From Vagococcus fluvialis bH819 (GTDB lineage Bacteria; Bacillota; Bacilli; Lactobacillales; Vagococcaceae): 64,000 nucleotides of DNA. The notes under the pieces were generated by a model that was given only the letters and a program-made list of their open reading frames with translations, was not told the DNA's origin and ran no database searches. Where the stretch lies: assembly GCF_900163795.1 (NCBI RefSeq), contig NZ_FWFD01000008.1:372001-436000 (forward strand), in the 5' to 3' direction. The first letter of the stretch is position 1; the number at the start of each line of letters is the position of its first letter. This document shows positions 1-8,740 of this stretch, piece by piece. The position numbers and the translations under genes are program-made.

Positions 1-464
1 ATCCTCTAGCAGCAGGAATTGATATGCTAACAGAATGTCTTGTGGATGAAGTTTATATTGGGGATGAACAACTTTCTATTGAAACAATGAATCAGTTTAA
101 ACACTATCAAGAACATCAGATCATCCAGCTTAATAGTCAGTTTTATACCGAAGACTATCAAGAACTTCTGACAGATGTTCATACAAATCGAATGGATACA
201 GCTCGTGACGTAGTGAGAAGTCAGGAAGCCAGATTTAAAAAATTACCTTTCATCAATCAAATTAATACCATTGAACGTTTCAAAGGGGCTATTACCCTAG
301 ATAACCATCTTTATGGTCGTTACGCTGGGGAACTACAAATCGTAAAAAACGAGCTTGCTGCTGATCCTCGCGTCAATGTCATGGGAAAAGTGATTGATAA
401 GGATTTAGATTTAATTAAATGGATAACAGCTGGACAAAAATACCAGTTTATTAGAAAGGATTAG
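1..464 (+). CDS. mupG: 6-phospho-N-acetylmuramidase MupG (DUF871), C-terminal part
   Basis: Only the last ~153 codons are present; the frame is open to the left edge and starts inside PLAAGIDMLTECLVDEVYIG, a stretch I recognise from the DUF871/MupG family. MupG is a cytoplasmic hydrolase that splits MurNAc-6-phosphate-GlcNAc, taken up by a MurNAc PTS, into GlcNAc and MurNAc-6-phosphate. The visible part includes the small C-terminal beta-barrel domain. The ATG at 24 is internal, not the start, because coding similarity continues upstream of it. The murQ start follows 3 bases after the stop, and the order mupG-murQ-murP-murR is the one known from Staphylococcus aureus, which supports the call. 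Substrate specificity is inferred from family and context. Confidence 0.88.
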   Translation, partial: PLAAGIDMLTECLVDEVYIGDEQLSIETMNQFKHYQEHQIIQLNSQFYTEDYQELLTDVHTNRMDTARDVVRSQEARFKKLPFINQINTIERFKGAITLDNHLYGRYAGELQIVKNELAADPRVNVMGKVIDKDLDLIKWITAGQKYQFIRKD

Positions 465-467
465 CCG

Positions 468-1355
468 ATGGATTTAACTAAATTAACAACCGAAAGAAGA
501 AACGACCGTACGATGCACTTAGATGAGTTATCATCTCTTGAGATTTTAACCATCATGAACGAAGAAGATGCTAAGGTACCTTTAGCAATTAAAGAAGAAC
601 TCCCTACTATTAATACCGTTGTTGAAGAAATTATTAAATCATTTAATAAAGGAGGTCGCTTAATTTATATTGGAGCTGGTACAAGTGGACGTCTAGGCAT
701 TTTAGATGCTGCAGAATGTGTCCCAACATTTGGTACAGATCCTGAAATGGTTCAAGGTATTATTGCCGGTGGAAACTCTGCCATGACCGTTGCGGTTGAA
801 GGCGCTGAGGATTCTAAAGAATTGGCTATAGAAGATTTGAAAAATATCAAACTCAACGAAAATGATACAGTGATTGGAATTGCTGCAAGTGGTCGTACAC
901 CTTATGTGATTGGTGGTCTAGAATACGCTAAGAGTGTTAACGCTACAACGGCTACTATAGCTTGTAACAAAAATGCTGAAATCAGTAACTACGCTGAGTT
1001 TCCAATTGAAGTAGATGCTGGTGCTGAAGTTTTAACTGGCTCAACAAGGTTAAAAGCTGGTACAACGCAAAAATTAATTTTAAACATGTTATCAACTGTT
1101 TCTATGATTGGGATTGGAAAAGTTTATAATAATCTAATGGTTGATGTGAAAGCAACCAATGAAAAATTAGTGGAACGCTCAAAACGTATTATTATGGAAG
1201 CAACTGGGTGTGATTACCCTACAGCAGAAAACACTTTTGAAACATCAAACCAAAATGTAAAACTTGCTATTATTATGATCTTAACTGATGTGACAAAAGA
1301 AGAAGCTGCAGAAAAATTAACTAAGGGAAAAGGTTTTATTAAAAATAGTATTTAA
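468..1355 (+). CDS. murQ: N-acetylmuramic acid 6-phosphate etherase MurQ
   Basis: MurQ cleaves the lactyl ether of MurNAc-6-phosphate to give GlcNAc-6-phosphate and D-lactate, feeding peptidoglycan turnover products into amino-sugar metabolism. The 295-residue protein has the SIS-fold sugar-phosphate signature GAGTSGRLGILDAAE at about residues 67-81, then the family block AASGRTPYVIGG near 140 and TGSTRLKAGTTQK near 190. Length is normal for the family (about 300). The start is the ATG at 468, preceded by AGAAAGGA at the end of mupG; the two genes are only 3 bases apart. Translation is probably coupled to mupG and murP. Nothing is abnormal. Confidence 0.96.
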   Translation: MDLTKLTTERRNDRTMHLDELSSLEILTIMNEEDAKVPLAIKEELPTINTVVEEIIKSFNKGGRLIYIGAGTSGRLGILDAAECVPTFGTDPEMVQGIIAGGNSAMTVAVEGAEDSKELAIEDLKNIKLNENDTVIGIAASGRTPYVIGGLEYAKSVNATTATIACNKNAEISNYAEFPIEVDAGAEVLTGSTRLKAGTTQKLILNMLSTVSMIGIGKVYNNLMVDVKATNEKLVERSKRIIMEATGCDYPTAENTFETSNQNVKLAIIMILTDVTKEEAAEKLTKGKGFIKNSI

Positions 1356-1370
1356 TTGGGGGAAATTAAA

Positions 1371-2795
1371 ATGACAGATCGTATACAAAATATTGCTAAT
1401 GGCATTTACGATAATGTAGGTGGCATGAAAAATGTGAATAAAATCGTTCACTGTATGACACGTGTAAGAATGGAGATCGATGATTATACTCAAGTCGATT
1501 TAGATAAATTAAAACAAGTTGAAGGTGTTATGGGGGTGGTTGAAGATGATACTTTACAAGTTGTCATTGGACCTGGAACAGTGAATAAAGTAGCTCAAGC
1601 AATGGTTGATATGGCTGGCGTTAAATTAGGTGAACCAATCACTCACACAACTTCTGGGAAAGATGCTGTTGAAGCTAAAGCAGCTCAAGTTAAAGCAGAT
1701 GTTAAAAAGAAAAACCAAAAACCTTGGTCTAAAGCATTAAAATCAATCGCTAATATTTTTGTTCCTTTAATCCCTGCCTTTGTTGGTGCCGGAATTATCG
1801 GTGGGATTGCTTCAGTTTTAGGAAACTTAATGTTAGCTGGACAAATTAGTGGCGATAACTGGGCACATATTATTACTGTCTTAAAAATCGTTCAAAGTGG
1901 TGTCTTTGCTTATCTTAATATTTACGTTGGGATTAACGCTGCGACAGAATTCGGGGCTTCTCCAAGTTTAGGTGGGGTTATCGGTGGGATTATCATGTTA
2001 ACAGGTGTGACTCCTGAAAATCCATTACCTAATATCTTTACCGGTGGGGATTTAAGTCCTAACCAAGGTGGAATTATCGGTGTTATTTTAGCAGTCTTCT
2101 TAATGTCAATGATTGAGAAAAAATTACACAAAGTAGTACCTGAGTCAATCGATATTATTGTCACTCCTACTGTGACACTTCTAACTATGGTTATGATTAC
2201 TATTTTCCTAATCATGCCAATTGCTGGTGCTATTTCAGCTGGTTTAGTTGGTTTCATTAACTGGATTTTAGGTGTTGGTGGTGCTTTTGCTGGCTTTATG
2301 TTGGGGGCTTTATTCTTACCAATGGTTATGTTTGGTCTTCATCAAATCTTAACACCGATTCATTTAGAAATGATTACAAACAATGGTTACACATTATTAT
2401 TACCTATCCTAGCTATGGCTGGTGCTGGTCAAGTTGGAGCTTCTATTGCTCTTTGGGTTCGTTGTCGCAAAAACAAGCAATTAACTGAAATGATCAAAGG
2501 TGCTTTACCTGTTGGGATTTTAGGAATTGGTGAACCTTTAATTTATGGGGTAACATTACCTCTTGGTCGTCCATTTATTACCGCTTGTATCGGTGGTGGT
2601 ATTGGTGGTGCAGTGATTGGCTTATTTGGTAACGTTGGTGCAACATCAATTGGACCTAGTGGGGTTGCTTTAATTCCTTTAATTAACAATGGTCACATGT
2701 TACAATATGTTATCGGTCTACTAGCGGCTTATGCTGGTGGCTTCTTAGCAACATACTTCTTTGGAACTAATCCAGAAATGCGAGTTGAACAATAA
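1371..2795 (+). CDS. murP: PTS N-acetylmuramic acid-specific EIIBC component MurP
   Basis: This membrane permease of the phosphotransferase system takes up MurNAc (or MurNAc-GlcNAc) and phosphorylates it at C6. An N-terminal EIIB domain (residues 1-85) carries the phospho-cysteine Cys28 in [13 protein letters not shown] linker rich in Ala and Lys leads to an EIIC domain (about 115-465) with roughly ten hydrophobic segments and the [10 protein letters not shown] loop. No EIIA domain is present, so a glucose-type EIIA must be supplied in trans, as for other MurP proteins. An upstream in-frame TTG (1356) directly follows the murQ stop, but it lies before GGGGGAAATTAAA, the evident ribosome site of the ATG at 1371, so 1371 is preferred. 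Confidence 0.93.
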   Translation: MTDRIQNIANGIYDNVGGMKNVNKIVHCMTRVRMEIDDYTQVDLDKLKQVEGVMGVVEDDTLQVVIGPGTVNKVAQAMVDMAGVKLGEPITHTTSGKDAVEAKAAQVKADVKKKNQKPWSKALKSIANIFVPLIPAFVGAGIIGGIASVLGNLMLAGQISGDNWAHIITVLKIVQSGVFAYLNIYVGINAATEFGASPSLGGVIGGIIMLTGVTPENPLPNIFTGGDLSPNQGGIIGVILAVFLMSMIEKKLHKVVPESIDIIVTPTVTLLTMVMITIFLIMPIAGAISAGLVGFINWILGVGGAFAGFMLGALFLPMVMFGLHQILTPIHLEMITNNGYTLLLPILAMAGAGQVGASIALWVRCRKNKQLTEMIKGALPVGILGIGEPLIYGVTLPLGRPFITACIGGGIGGAVIGLFGNVGATSIGPSGVALIPLINNGHMLQYVIGLLAAYAGGFLATYFFGTNPEMRVEQ

Positions 2796-2796
2796 G

Positions 2797-3432
2797 ATGA
2801 AAAAAGCTGTTATTTTTGATATGGATGGCGTCATTATTCAATCAGAAATATTCTACCTTAAACGCCGAGAACTATTTTTTAATGAACAAGGAATTATCAT
2901 CTCAGATGACTTCCAACAAAACACGATTGGGTCTAATCCAAAAGCAATGTTTGAAGCTCTTTTTCCTAACGATCTAGCAAAGCAACAAGAGATGCTAATT
3001 GCTTTTGCTAACTTTAGAAAAGATTTCAAAGTCAATTACTCAGAGATGTTAACAGATCACATTCAGGAAGTCTTAACTTGGTTAAAATTGAATGACTATA
3101 AAATTGGGTTAGCTTCTGCTGGTGAGTATCTCTCTTTAGTCAATGTATTGGAAGTTACTGGATTAACCGGATTTTTCGATGTGGTTGTTAGTGGTGCAGA
3201 CATGGCTAAGTCAAAACCTGCCCCTGATGTTTATCTGGCTGCTGCTGAAAAATTAGGTATGAAGCCTTCTGAGTGCGTTGCCATTGAAGATTCAACTTAC
3301 GGTATTCAAGCAGCCATCTCAGCAGGAATGGACTGTTTGGCTTTAAAACCAAAAGACTTTGTCATAAATCAAAGTCAGGCGACAGAGATCATGATATCTC
3401 TTCAAGAAATTCCTATCTGGCTAACAAGATAG
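2797..3432 (+). CDS. HAD-superfamily phosphatase, beta-phosphoglucomutase-like
   Basis: This 211-residue HAD hydrolase has all four motifs: nucleophile motif FDMDGVIIQSE near residue 7, a Ser in GLASAG near 107, Lys in SKPAPDVY near 140 and the acidic IEDSTYG near 165. The insertion between motifs I and II forms the helical cap of subfamily I, as in beta-phosphoglucomutase and sugar-phosphate phosphatases. Its ATG overlaps the murP tail closely (stop TAA, one base, then ATG), so it belongs to the MurNAc operon. The likely substrate is an intracellular sugar phosphate, perhaps an amino-sugar phosphate, but that is inference from position only. An upstream in-frame ATG inside murP lacks a ribosome site. 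Confidence 0.85.
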   Translation: MKKAVIFDMDGVIIQSEIFYLKRRELFFNEQGIIISDDFQQNTIGSNPKAMFEALFPNDLAKQQEMLIAFANFRKDFKVNYSEMLTDHIQEVLTWLKLNDYKIGLASAGEYLSLVNVLEVTGLTGFFDVVVSGADMAKSKPAPDVYLAAAEKLGMKPSECVAIEDSTYGIQAAISAGMDCLALKPKDFVINQSQATEIMISLQEIPIWLTR

Positions 3433-3437
3433 ATTTT

Positions 3438-3480
3438 AAGACATACAACCTTTATAATGGAGTTGTATGTCTTTTATTTT
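3438..3480 (+). terminator. Intrinsic terminator after the murP-HAD unit
   Basis: An 11-bp perfect stem (AGACATACAAC with GTTGTATGTCT, positions 3439-3449 and 3462-3472) is followed by a T-rich tract. It lies between the HAD gene and murR, so the regulator may be only partly cotranscribed with the structural genes. Confidence 0.85.
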
Positions 3481-3500
3481 TTATGAGAGGGCTGTATCCA

Positions 3501-4346
3501 ATGAAATATAATATTATTTATATCATGAAAGAAAAATTAAATAGTTTATCAAAAGCAGAAAAACAACTGGCTCTCTGGATTATGGAAAATCCTCAAGAAG
3601 TCATTAATATGAGCGTGACTAACCTAGCTAAACAAGCCAACTCAAGCCCTGCTACAATTGTTCGTTTGTGCTATTCTCTTGGACTAAGTGGCTTTACCGA
3701 TTTAAAAATACAATTATCTAAAAATTTACCTCAAATCGAAGAAAATCTTCACACAGATATTATTAAAGATGAAACCATTGATAACATTAAGAAAAAATTG
3801 AAGTTTAATTTAAATAATAGTTTTGAAGAAACTTTTAACTTACTAAACGATGAGGTTATTTCCCAAGCAATTGATTATATTGAAGAAAATACTACTATTT
3901 TCACATTTGGTTTAGGTGCGTCTGGTATTGTTTCTGAAGATATCTATCAAAAATTCACGCGAATCGGTCGCAATGTCATCTTCAGTAAAGATCATCATTT
4001 AATGTCAACTTCTCTTGTTAGTAATTCTCTTTCAGGAACGTTTATCGCTATTTCTAATTCTGGAGAAAAACAAGAAGTCATTCATTTGGCTCGGATTGCT
4101 AAAAATCAAAACATTCCAGTCATTGTCATCACAAGCTCTCCTGACTCTAGCTTAGCAGTCATTGCAGATTGTCTGTTGATTACCTCAAGCGGTAGTGAAG
4201 CACCCATTAGAAGTTCCGCAACAAACTCCATGATGGTCCAACTATTTGCAGCTGATATCTTATTCTCTACCTACGCCTCTAAAAACTATGAGGAAACAAT
4301 GAATAAATTAAATGTCTCAAAACAAATAATTGAGACTTTGAAATAG
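3501..4346 (+). CDS. murR: RpiR-family transcriptional regulator MurR
   Basis: A 281-residue regulator with an N-terminal helix-turn-helix (about residues 1-77, with SVTNLAKQANSSPATIVRLC) and a C-terminal SIS domain (about 120-260, with FGLGASGIV and ISNSGEKQEV) that binds phosphorylated sugars. In the known MurR systems MurNAc-6-phosphate is the effector, and the location right after murQ-murP fits that. The start is the ATG at 3501, set 9 bases after GAGAGGG; an in-frame ATG at 3483 is too early for this site. A terminator hairpin separates it from the upstream genes. It could regulate another amino sugar, but the context makes MurR likely. Confidence 0.88.
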   Translation: MKYNIIYIMKEKLNSLSKAEKQLALWIMENPQEVINMSVTNLAKQANSSPATIVRLCYSLGLSGFTDLKIQLSKNLPQIEENLHTDIIKDETIDNIKKKLKFNLNNSFEETFNLLNDEVISQAIDYIEENTTIFTFGLGASGIVSEDIYQKFTRIGRNVIFSKDHHLMSTSLVSNSLSGTFIAISNSGEKQEVIHLARIAKNQNIPVIVITSSPDSSLAVIADCLLITSSGSEAPIRSSATNSMMVQLFAADILFSTYASKNYEETMNKLNVSKQIIETLK

Positions 4347-4386
4347 CGTGGTAAAAAAGGCGTTTAGCTCCAAGCAACTGAAATAA
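4347..4386 (+). repeat. Short dispersed repeat, copy 1, directly after the murR stop
   Basis: The block begins CGTGGTAAAAAAGGCGTTTA and continues to CAACTGAA. It matches copies at 57439-57478 and 62490-62520 and, more loosely, the arms near 16567-16725. It starts on the base after the TAG of murR, in the gene's orientation. Confidence 0.7.
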
Positions 4387-4389
4387 AAA

Positions 4390-4433
4390 AAGGACTAGCA
4401 ATTAACTCCACAAGTTAATCACTAGTTCTTTTT
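4390..4433. terminator. Bidirectional terminator between convergent murR and yclQ
   Basis: An 18-bp inverted repeat (4390-4407 with 4413-4430) is flanked by an A tract on the left and a T tract on the right, so it can end transcription from both murR and the iron transporter operon. Confidence 0.85.
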
Positions 4434-4437
4434 CTTT

Positions 4438-5394
4438 CTATTCAAATCCCTTAGCTACATCCTTAATCATCAATTCAGTTGACTCAATCCCACCACCTGA
4501 TAAATACCAAACATCTGGTGTTAACGTAATCACTTTACCATTTTTTCCAGCATTGGTTTGTTTCACTAATGCGTTCTCTGCTACATTGTTTTTACTGTCA
4601 TCTCCACCAATTGCTTTGGTACGATCAATGACGAATAACACATCTGGATTTTTTTCTAAAACATACTCATATGATACTTCTTGACCATGAGTTGAGGCTT
4701 CAATTTTATCATCTGCCATAGCCACACCGAATGTATCATGAACAATACCGAAACGAGAACCTTTTCCATATGCTGATAAAGAACCTTCATTAACCAAAGT
4801 GACTAAACCTGTTTTTTTGCTTGCTTCTGCTTTTTCTTTTAATTCTTTGATATCTGTTTCTAACTTAGCAATTTTTTCTTTAGCAGCGTCTTCCTTATCA
4901 AAAATTGTTCCTAACGTTTCAATGTTTTGTTTTGTTGATTCCCACGTTTTAGTGCTATCAACACCTAAGTATAAAGTTGGCGCAATTTTTTCTAAATCTT
5001 TTTGTGCATCTTGTTGACGACCTGAGATAATGATTAATTCTGGTTGCATGGCATTGATTTTTTCCATATCTGGTTCTTTAATCCCACCAGCTGACTCAAC
5101 TGATTTAAACGTATCTAAGTATTTAGGCAATGTTTTTAATGGAGCTCCTATCACCGTATCACCAGCACCTAGTTGATTTATCGTATCTAATGATCCCATA
5201 TCAAAAACAACAACTTTTTTAGGATTTTTAGGTACTTCTACTTCTTTACCTTCACCATCTGTCACTTTGACTATTTTTTCTTTAGCTACTTCACTTGTTT
5301 TTATTTCTTTTTTAGCATCATTACCACCACAAGCTCCTAAAACCATTGTTGTTAAGGCTAATACACTAATAAAACCAATTAATTTCTTCTTCAT
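4438..5394 (-). CDS. yclQ: Siderophore-binding lipoprotein of an iron ABC transporter (YclQ-like)
   Basis: This is the extracellular substrate-binding lipoprotein for Fe(III)-siderophore uptake. The signal peptide ends in a lipobox (VLGACGG, Cys at about residue 22), followed by a short polar linker and a class III periplasmic-binding fold with VVVFDMGSLDTINQLGAG near residue 63 and a long helical backbone. The 318 residues match the length of Bacillus subtilis YclQ (about 317). It is the last gene of a four-gene operon in the order permease-permease-ATPase-binding protein, as in yclNOPQ, the petrobactin transporter. The ligand here is not proven; FatB/CeuE-type catechol or other siderophores are possible. 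An AAGGAAG ribosome site precedes the ATG. Confidence 0.88.
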   Translation of the reverse strand: MKKKLIGFISVLALTTMVLGACGGNDAKKEIKTSEVAKEKIVKVTDGEGKEVEVPKNPKKVVVFDMGSLDTINQLGAGDTVIGAPLKTLPKYLDTFKSVESAGGIKEPDMEKINAMQPELIIISGRQQDAQKDLEKIAPTLYLGVDSTKTWESTKQNIETLGTIFDKEDAAKEKIAKLETDIKELKEKAEASKKTGLVTLVNEGSLSAYGKGSRFGIVHDTFGVAMADDKIEASTHGQEVSYEYVLEKNPDVLFVIDRTKAIGGDDSKNNVAENALVKQTNAGKNGKVITLTPDVWYLSGGGIESTELMIKDVAKGFE

Positions 5395-5412
5395 CTATCT
5401 TTTCTTCCTTTT

Positions 5413-6171
5413 CTAATTAAAATATAAACAGAAACGTTTTCCTTCTAGTTCACACACTCGAATGCTCATATCATACAGCTCATCTAGAACTTCTTTAGTG
5501 ATTACTTCGTCTGTTGTTCCTGTTTTAAAAATTTTCCCGTATTTCATTGCCACAATGTCATCTGCATAACTTGCGGCAAAATTAATATCATGCAAAACGA
5601 TAATAACTGTTTTTTTCTTTTCATCGACTAAACGACGAATCGTTTTCATCAATTGAACCGCATGATTCATATCTAAATTATTGAGTGGTTCATCTAAAAA
5701 GATATACTCAGTATCTTGTGCCAGAACCATCGCAATATAAGCTCGCTGTAATTGACCACCTGATAGCGTATTGATGTTTTCATCTGCCAAATCAAGTAAG
5801 TTCAGATAACTCAAGCTTTCGGCAATTTTTTCTTGATCAACTTTTGTTAGCTTGCCTTTACTATGTGGAAACCGACCAAATGCTACGAGTTCTCTAACTG
5901 TTAAAGTTAATTGAACGCCATTAGCTTGTTTTAGTATCGCTAATTTTTTAGCCAACTCTTGTTGATTCCAAGCTTTGATTTCATTCTTCTCTAAATAAAT
6001 ACCGCCCTGATCTTTGTCTAGTAGTCTACTCATCATTGACAGTAAGGTACTCTTCCCTGCACCGTTGGGACCAATGAAGGCTGTTAATTGACCACTTCTA
6101 ACTTCGTAATCAATACTACTAACAACTTCTTTGTTGCCGTATTTTTTAGTCACTTGACTGACTTCCATCAT
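5413..6171 (-). CDS. yclP: Iron-siderophore ABC transporter ATP-binding protein (YclP-like)
   Basis: This cytoplasmic ATPase drives siderophore import. It has Walker A GPNGAGKSTL near residue 34, the signature LSGGQLQRAYIAMVLAQ near 135 and Walker B YIFLDEPLNNLD near 157, then a switch His in VLHDINFAASY. The frame is open further upstream, but the ATG at 6171 overlaps the permease stop as ATGA and has AGGAGG six bases before it, giving 252 residues, the length of B. subtilis YclP. Translation is therefore probably coupled to the preceding permease gene. It belongs to the FecE/FhuC group. Confidence 0.93.
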   Translation of the reverse strand: MMEVSQVTKKYGNKEVVSSIDYEVRSGQLTAFIGPNGAGKSTLLSMMSRLLDKDQGGIYLEKNEIKAWNQQELAKKLAILKQANGVQLTLTVRELVAFGRFPHSKGKLTKVDQEKIAESLSYLNLLDLADENINTLSGGQLQRAYIAMVLAQDTEYIFLDEPLNNLDMNHAVQLMKTIRRLVDEKKKTVIIVLHDINFAASYADDIVAMKYGKIFKTGTTDEVITKEVLDELYDMSIRVCELEGKRFCLYFN

Positions 6172-7127
6172 ACGCTTCCTCCTCTCGTTTTTAATAGTTT
6201 CCAAATAAAGTAAAGACCACCACTAAATTCAATGACCACACTCAACGTCGTGTTCATATGAAAAACTTGTTCTACTAAAAACTGACCTGAAACAAGAAAT
6301 AAAATACTGAGAATCCCACCAGATATAAATAGATAGGTATGTTTGTATGTTCCTATCCACTGATATGTAACATTGGCCACAATAAAACCTAAAAAAATAA
6401 TCGGCCCAATTAATGCTGTCGCAAGAGCGACTGATAAGCTAATTAAAAACAATAAATATTTTCTAAACCGGTTCACATTAATTCCTAAGTTAGTCGCCTG
6501 TGCCATTCCTAAATGAAGGACATCTAGTTTTTTAGCCGCTAACATAAATAGGATGACTAAGATAATGACGATTGGAATAACTAAAATAAGCAAGTAAACT
6601 TCTATATTACTGAAACTAGCGAATAATTTTCCTTGTAATTTGTCGTATTCATTCGGGTCCATCATCACTTGTAAGAAAGTACTCATACTTTTGAAAAGTG
6701 TTCCTAAAATCATACCAATCATTAATAATAGGAATAAATCTTGTTTCTCTTTTTTGAGTAACGTTGAAAACAAGAGAACACTGATAAAAACCATTAACAA
6801 AACATTCAGCATAAACAATCTTGGATCTCGTTGATGAGAGCTTCCCAAAAAGAAAAATAAAAGGGTCTGAATGAGGACATATAGCGAATCGAATCCTAAA
6901 ATACTAGGTGTTAAGAAGTGATTCTGAGAGATTGTTTGAAAAGTAATCGTTGAAAAACTAGTTAATAACCCAACGATGACAAAAGCCAGTATTTTTTTTC
7001 CTCGAAGTTCTAAAGCAAATTCCCAATTACCGTAAGTGTGATAGGTTAAAAATAATAAAACCATTCCTAAAGTTAAAAGAATTAGAAACATTAGTTTAGT
7101 TGCTTGATGATTCATAACTTTTCTCAT
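6168..7127 (-). CDS. yclO: Iron-siderophore ABC transporter permease 2 (YclO-like)
   Basis: A FecCD-family membrane permease of 319 residues with about eight to nine hydrophobic segments. Family blocks include LRGKKILAFVIVGLLTSFST near residue 40 and the coupling region LHLGMAQATNLGIN near 203 that contacts the ATPase. It pairs with the preceding permease to form the heterodimeric channel. Start and stop both overlap neighbours by four bases (ATGA), typical of translational coupling. An alternative start four codons downstream (MNHQ) exists, but the overlap favours 7127. Confidence 0.9.
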   Translation of the reverse strand: MRKVMNHQATKLMFLILLTLGMVLLFLTYHTYGNWEFALELRGKKILAFVIVGLLTSFSTITFQTISQNHFLTPSILGFDSLYVLIQTLLFFFLGSSHQRDPRLFMLNVLLMVFISVLLFSTLLKKEKQDLFLLLMIGMILGTLFKSMSTFLQVMMDPNEYDKLQGKLFASFSNIEVYLLILVIPIVIILVILFMLAAKKLDVLHLGMAQATNLGINVNRFRKYLLFLISLSVALATALIGPIIFLGFIVANVTYQWIGTYKHTYLFISGGILSILFLVSGQFLVEQVFHMNTTLSVVIEFSGGLYFIWKLLKTRGGSV

Positions 7128-8074
7128 GCCTTCTTTGACCCCCTTAATAAAAGGAAGATAAAGACCACACTACCAACGATACCTACGATTAAACTTACCG
7201 GTACTTCATATGGTTGTCTAAGAACTCTTGATAAAATATCACACATGACTAAGAATAAACTACCTGAAACAGCTGTAATGAATAAAGTCTGCTTCATCTG
7301 ATCCCCGTAGAATTGCGACACAATATTAGGGATGATCACACCAATAAATGGCAACCCACCTATCGTAACCAAGGTCACACTACTAGCAATCGCAATCAAA
7401 AGTAACCCTAACATTTGCGTTTTTTCATAGTTCAGACCAACATTAGTTGCGATATCTTCTCCCATTCCGACAATCGTAAAACGGTAAGCAAAGAAGTAGC
7501 AGACAATTAAAATCGGAACTGAAATATAAATCAATTCGTAATCACCTTTAGTGACTGTAGCAAAATTTCCTTGAAGCCATGACGTCATATTTTGGATTAA
7601 CTGAAATTGATACGCAAAAAAAGTCACCACAGATCCAATAACATTTCCAAACATCACGCCAATCAATGGGATCATAATTTGATTTTTAGATGGTATCCAC
7701 TTAATCAATTTTAGAAATAAAAACGTCCCTCCAAAGGCAAATAAAAAGGCTACAAATGAACGTGTTAAAATGGAACCTGAAGGGAAAAAGAGCATTGCTA
7801 CTAGCATTCCTAAGCGAGCACTGTCCATCGTACCAGCTGTTGTGGGTGATACAAATTTATTTTGTGTTAAATGTTGCATGATTAATCCACAGACGCTACT
7901 CGTTGCCCCAGCAATAATCAAACTTGCTGTACGTGGAATTCTCGTATTCCATAAAACTAATTGTTCCAGTTCGTTAAAGTTAAAAAAGTGGGTAACTGAG
8001 ATACTTTGTACACCAACAAACAATGACAAACAAGAAAAAAAGATTAGTAAACTAATCGGAAGTGTTTTTTTCAT
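7124..8074 (-). CDS. yclN: Iron-siderophore ABC transporter permease 1 (YclN-like)
   Basis: First gene of the iron-uptake operon: a FecCD-family permease with about nine membrane segments. It contains the block RIPRTASLIIAGATSSVCG at about residue 46 and NKFVSPTTAGTMDSARLG near 73, which I recognise as very close to B. subtilis YclN. With the ATG at 8074 the length is 316, equal to YclN. A TTG one codon upstream (8077) is better spaced from a weak GAAAG site, so the start is uncertain by one codon. Transcription is expected to be repressed by Fur in iron-replete cells because a Fur box lies 23 bases upstream. Confidence 0.92.
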   Translation of the reverse strand: MKKTLPISLLIFFSCLSLFVGVQSISVTHFFNFNELEQLVLWNTRIPRTASLIIAGATSSVCGLIMQHLTQNKFVSPTTAGTMDSARLGMLVAMLFFPSGSILTRSFVAFLFAFGGTFLFLKLIKWIPSKNQIMIPLIGVMFGNVIGSVVTFFAYQFQLIQNMTSWLQGNFATVTKGDYELIYISVPILIVCYFFAYRFTIVGMGEDIATNVGLNYEKTQMLGLLLIAIASSVTLVTIGGLPFIGVIIPNIVSQFYGDQMKQTLFITAVSGSLFLVMCDILSRVLRQPYEVPVSLIVGIVGSVVFIFLLLRGSKKA

Positions 8075-8096
8075 CAAAATAATTCAACTTTCTAAT

Positions 8097-8111
8097 TGAT
8101 AATGATTTTCA
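8097..8111 (-). promoter_or_regulatory. Fur box upstream of the siderophore transporter operon
   Basis: The 15 bases TGATAATGATTTTCA match the 7-1-7 Fur consensus TGATAATNATTATCA at all but one defined position. The site is just upstream of yclN in the divergent gap before the yueI-family gene, which suits iron repression of the transporter. Confidence 0.85.
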
Positions 8112-8224
8112 TTTCCAGTTAAGCTTAACCAAATTGAAACAAAAATGCAACAATTTTCTAAAATCTTTCCTACACCAACATATGTTATACTTAGTATATA
8201 AAACTTAAGGAAAGGAGTTATGTA

Positions 8225-8683
8225 ATGGCAGGTAAAGATGTCCAAGATTATTTAGATAACGCCCTTTATGGAACACCTCAAATTAAACCCGATGAGCAAA
8301 AAAAATACCTAGGAACGTTTAGAGAAAGAGTTGTTTTTGTGCTTACCACTGAGGAAGCAAGAAAGTCAATTTTTGATAGTTTTTCTTTACAACAGTTTAC
8401 GGATTTTCCGAATGGTACGTTGCTCATCGATGCCAACTGTGATATTACTAGTCAAAATCGTTTAATGAATTTAGCCAAACGAAAAAACATTGATTTTAAG
8501 TTTGTTGATAGAGATGAAACGACTCTTGTTGATGATGAAATAGCTATCGTCTATGCCTTAGATACTCCAATTAACAGAGAAGATATTTCAGCAAAAAACA
8601 ACACATCTTATAATAAAAAAACAAATAAAGAACCTAAAACGGAAACAAAAAAAACAGGTTTTTTCAGCAATTTATTCAAATAA
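8225..8683 (+). CDS. YueI family protein (DUF1694)
   Basis: A 152-residue cytoplasmic protein whose first ~120 residues follow the B. subtilis YueI pattern: an N-terminal LDNALYGTPQIKPDEQKKYL, then LGTFRERVVFVLT and a region ending IAIVYALDTPINRE. The C-terminal ~35 residues are Lys/Thr/Asn-rich and probably disordered, ending in TGFFSNLFK. YueI has no established function. A GGAG site lies seven bases before the ATG. It is divergent from the iron operon, and its own promoter probably uses a TATACT-like -10 around 8187. Family assignment is firm; role is unknown. Confidence 0.85.
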   Translation: MAGKDVQDYLDNALYGTPQIKPDEQKKYLGTFRERVVFVLTTEEARKSIFDSFSLQQFTDFPNGTLLIDANCDITSQNRLMNLAKRKNIDFKFVDRDETTLVDDEIAIVYALDTPINREDISAKNNTSYNKKTNKEPKTETKKTGFFSNLFK

Positions 8684-8740
8684 ACTTCAAATTTTTCTAT
8701 TAAATTTAATAATATAATAACAAATTAAGCGAGGTAAGAT

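Noticed and set aside
1922-2257. Antisense open frame of 111 codons inside murP
   Set aside because: It is complementary to membrane-segment codons of murP, with no ribosome site and no recognisable protein.
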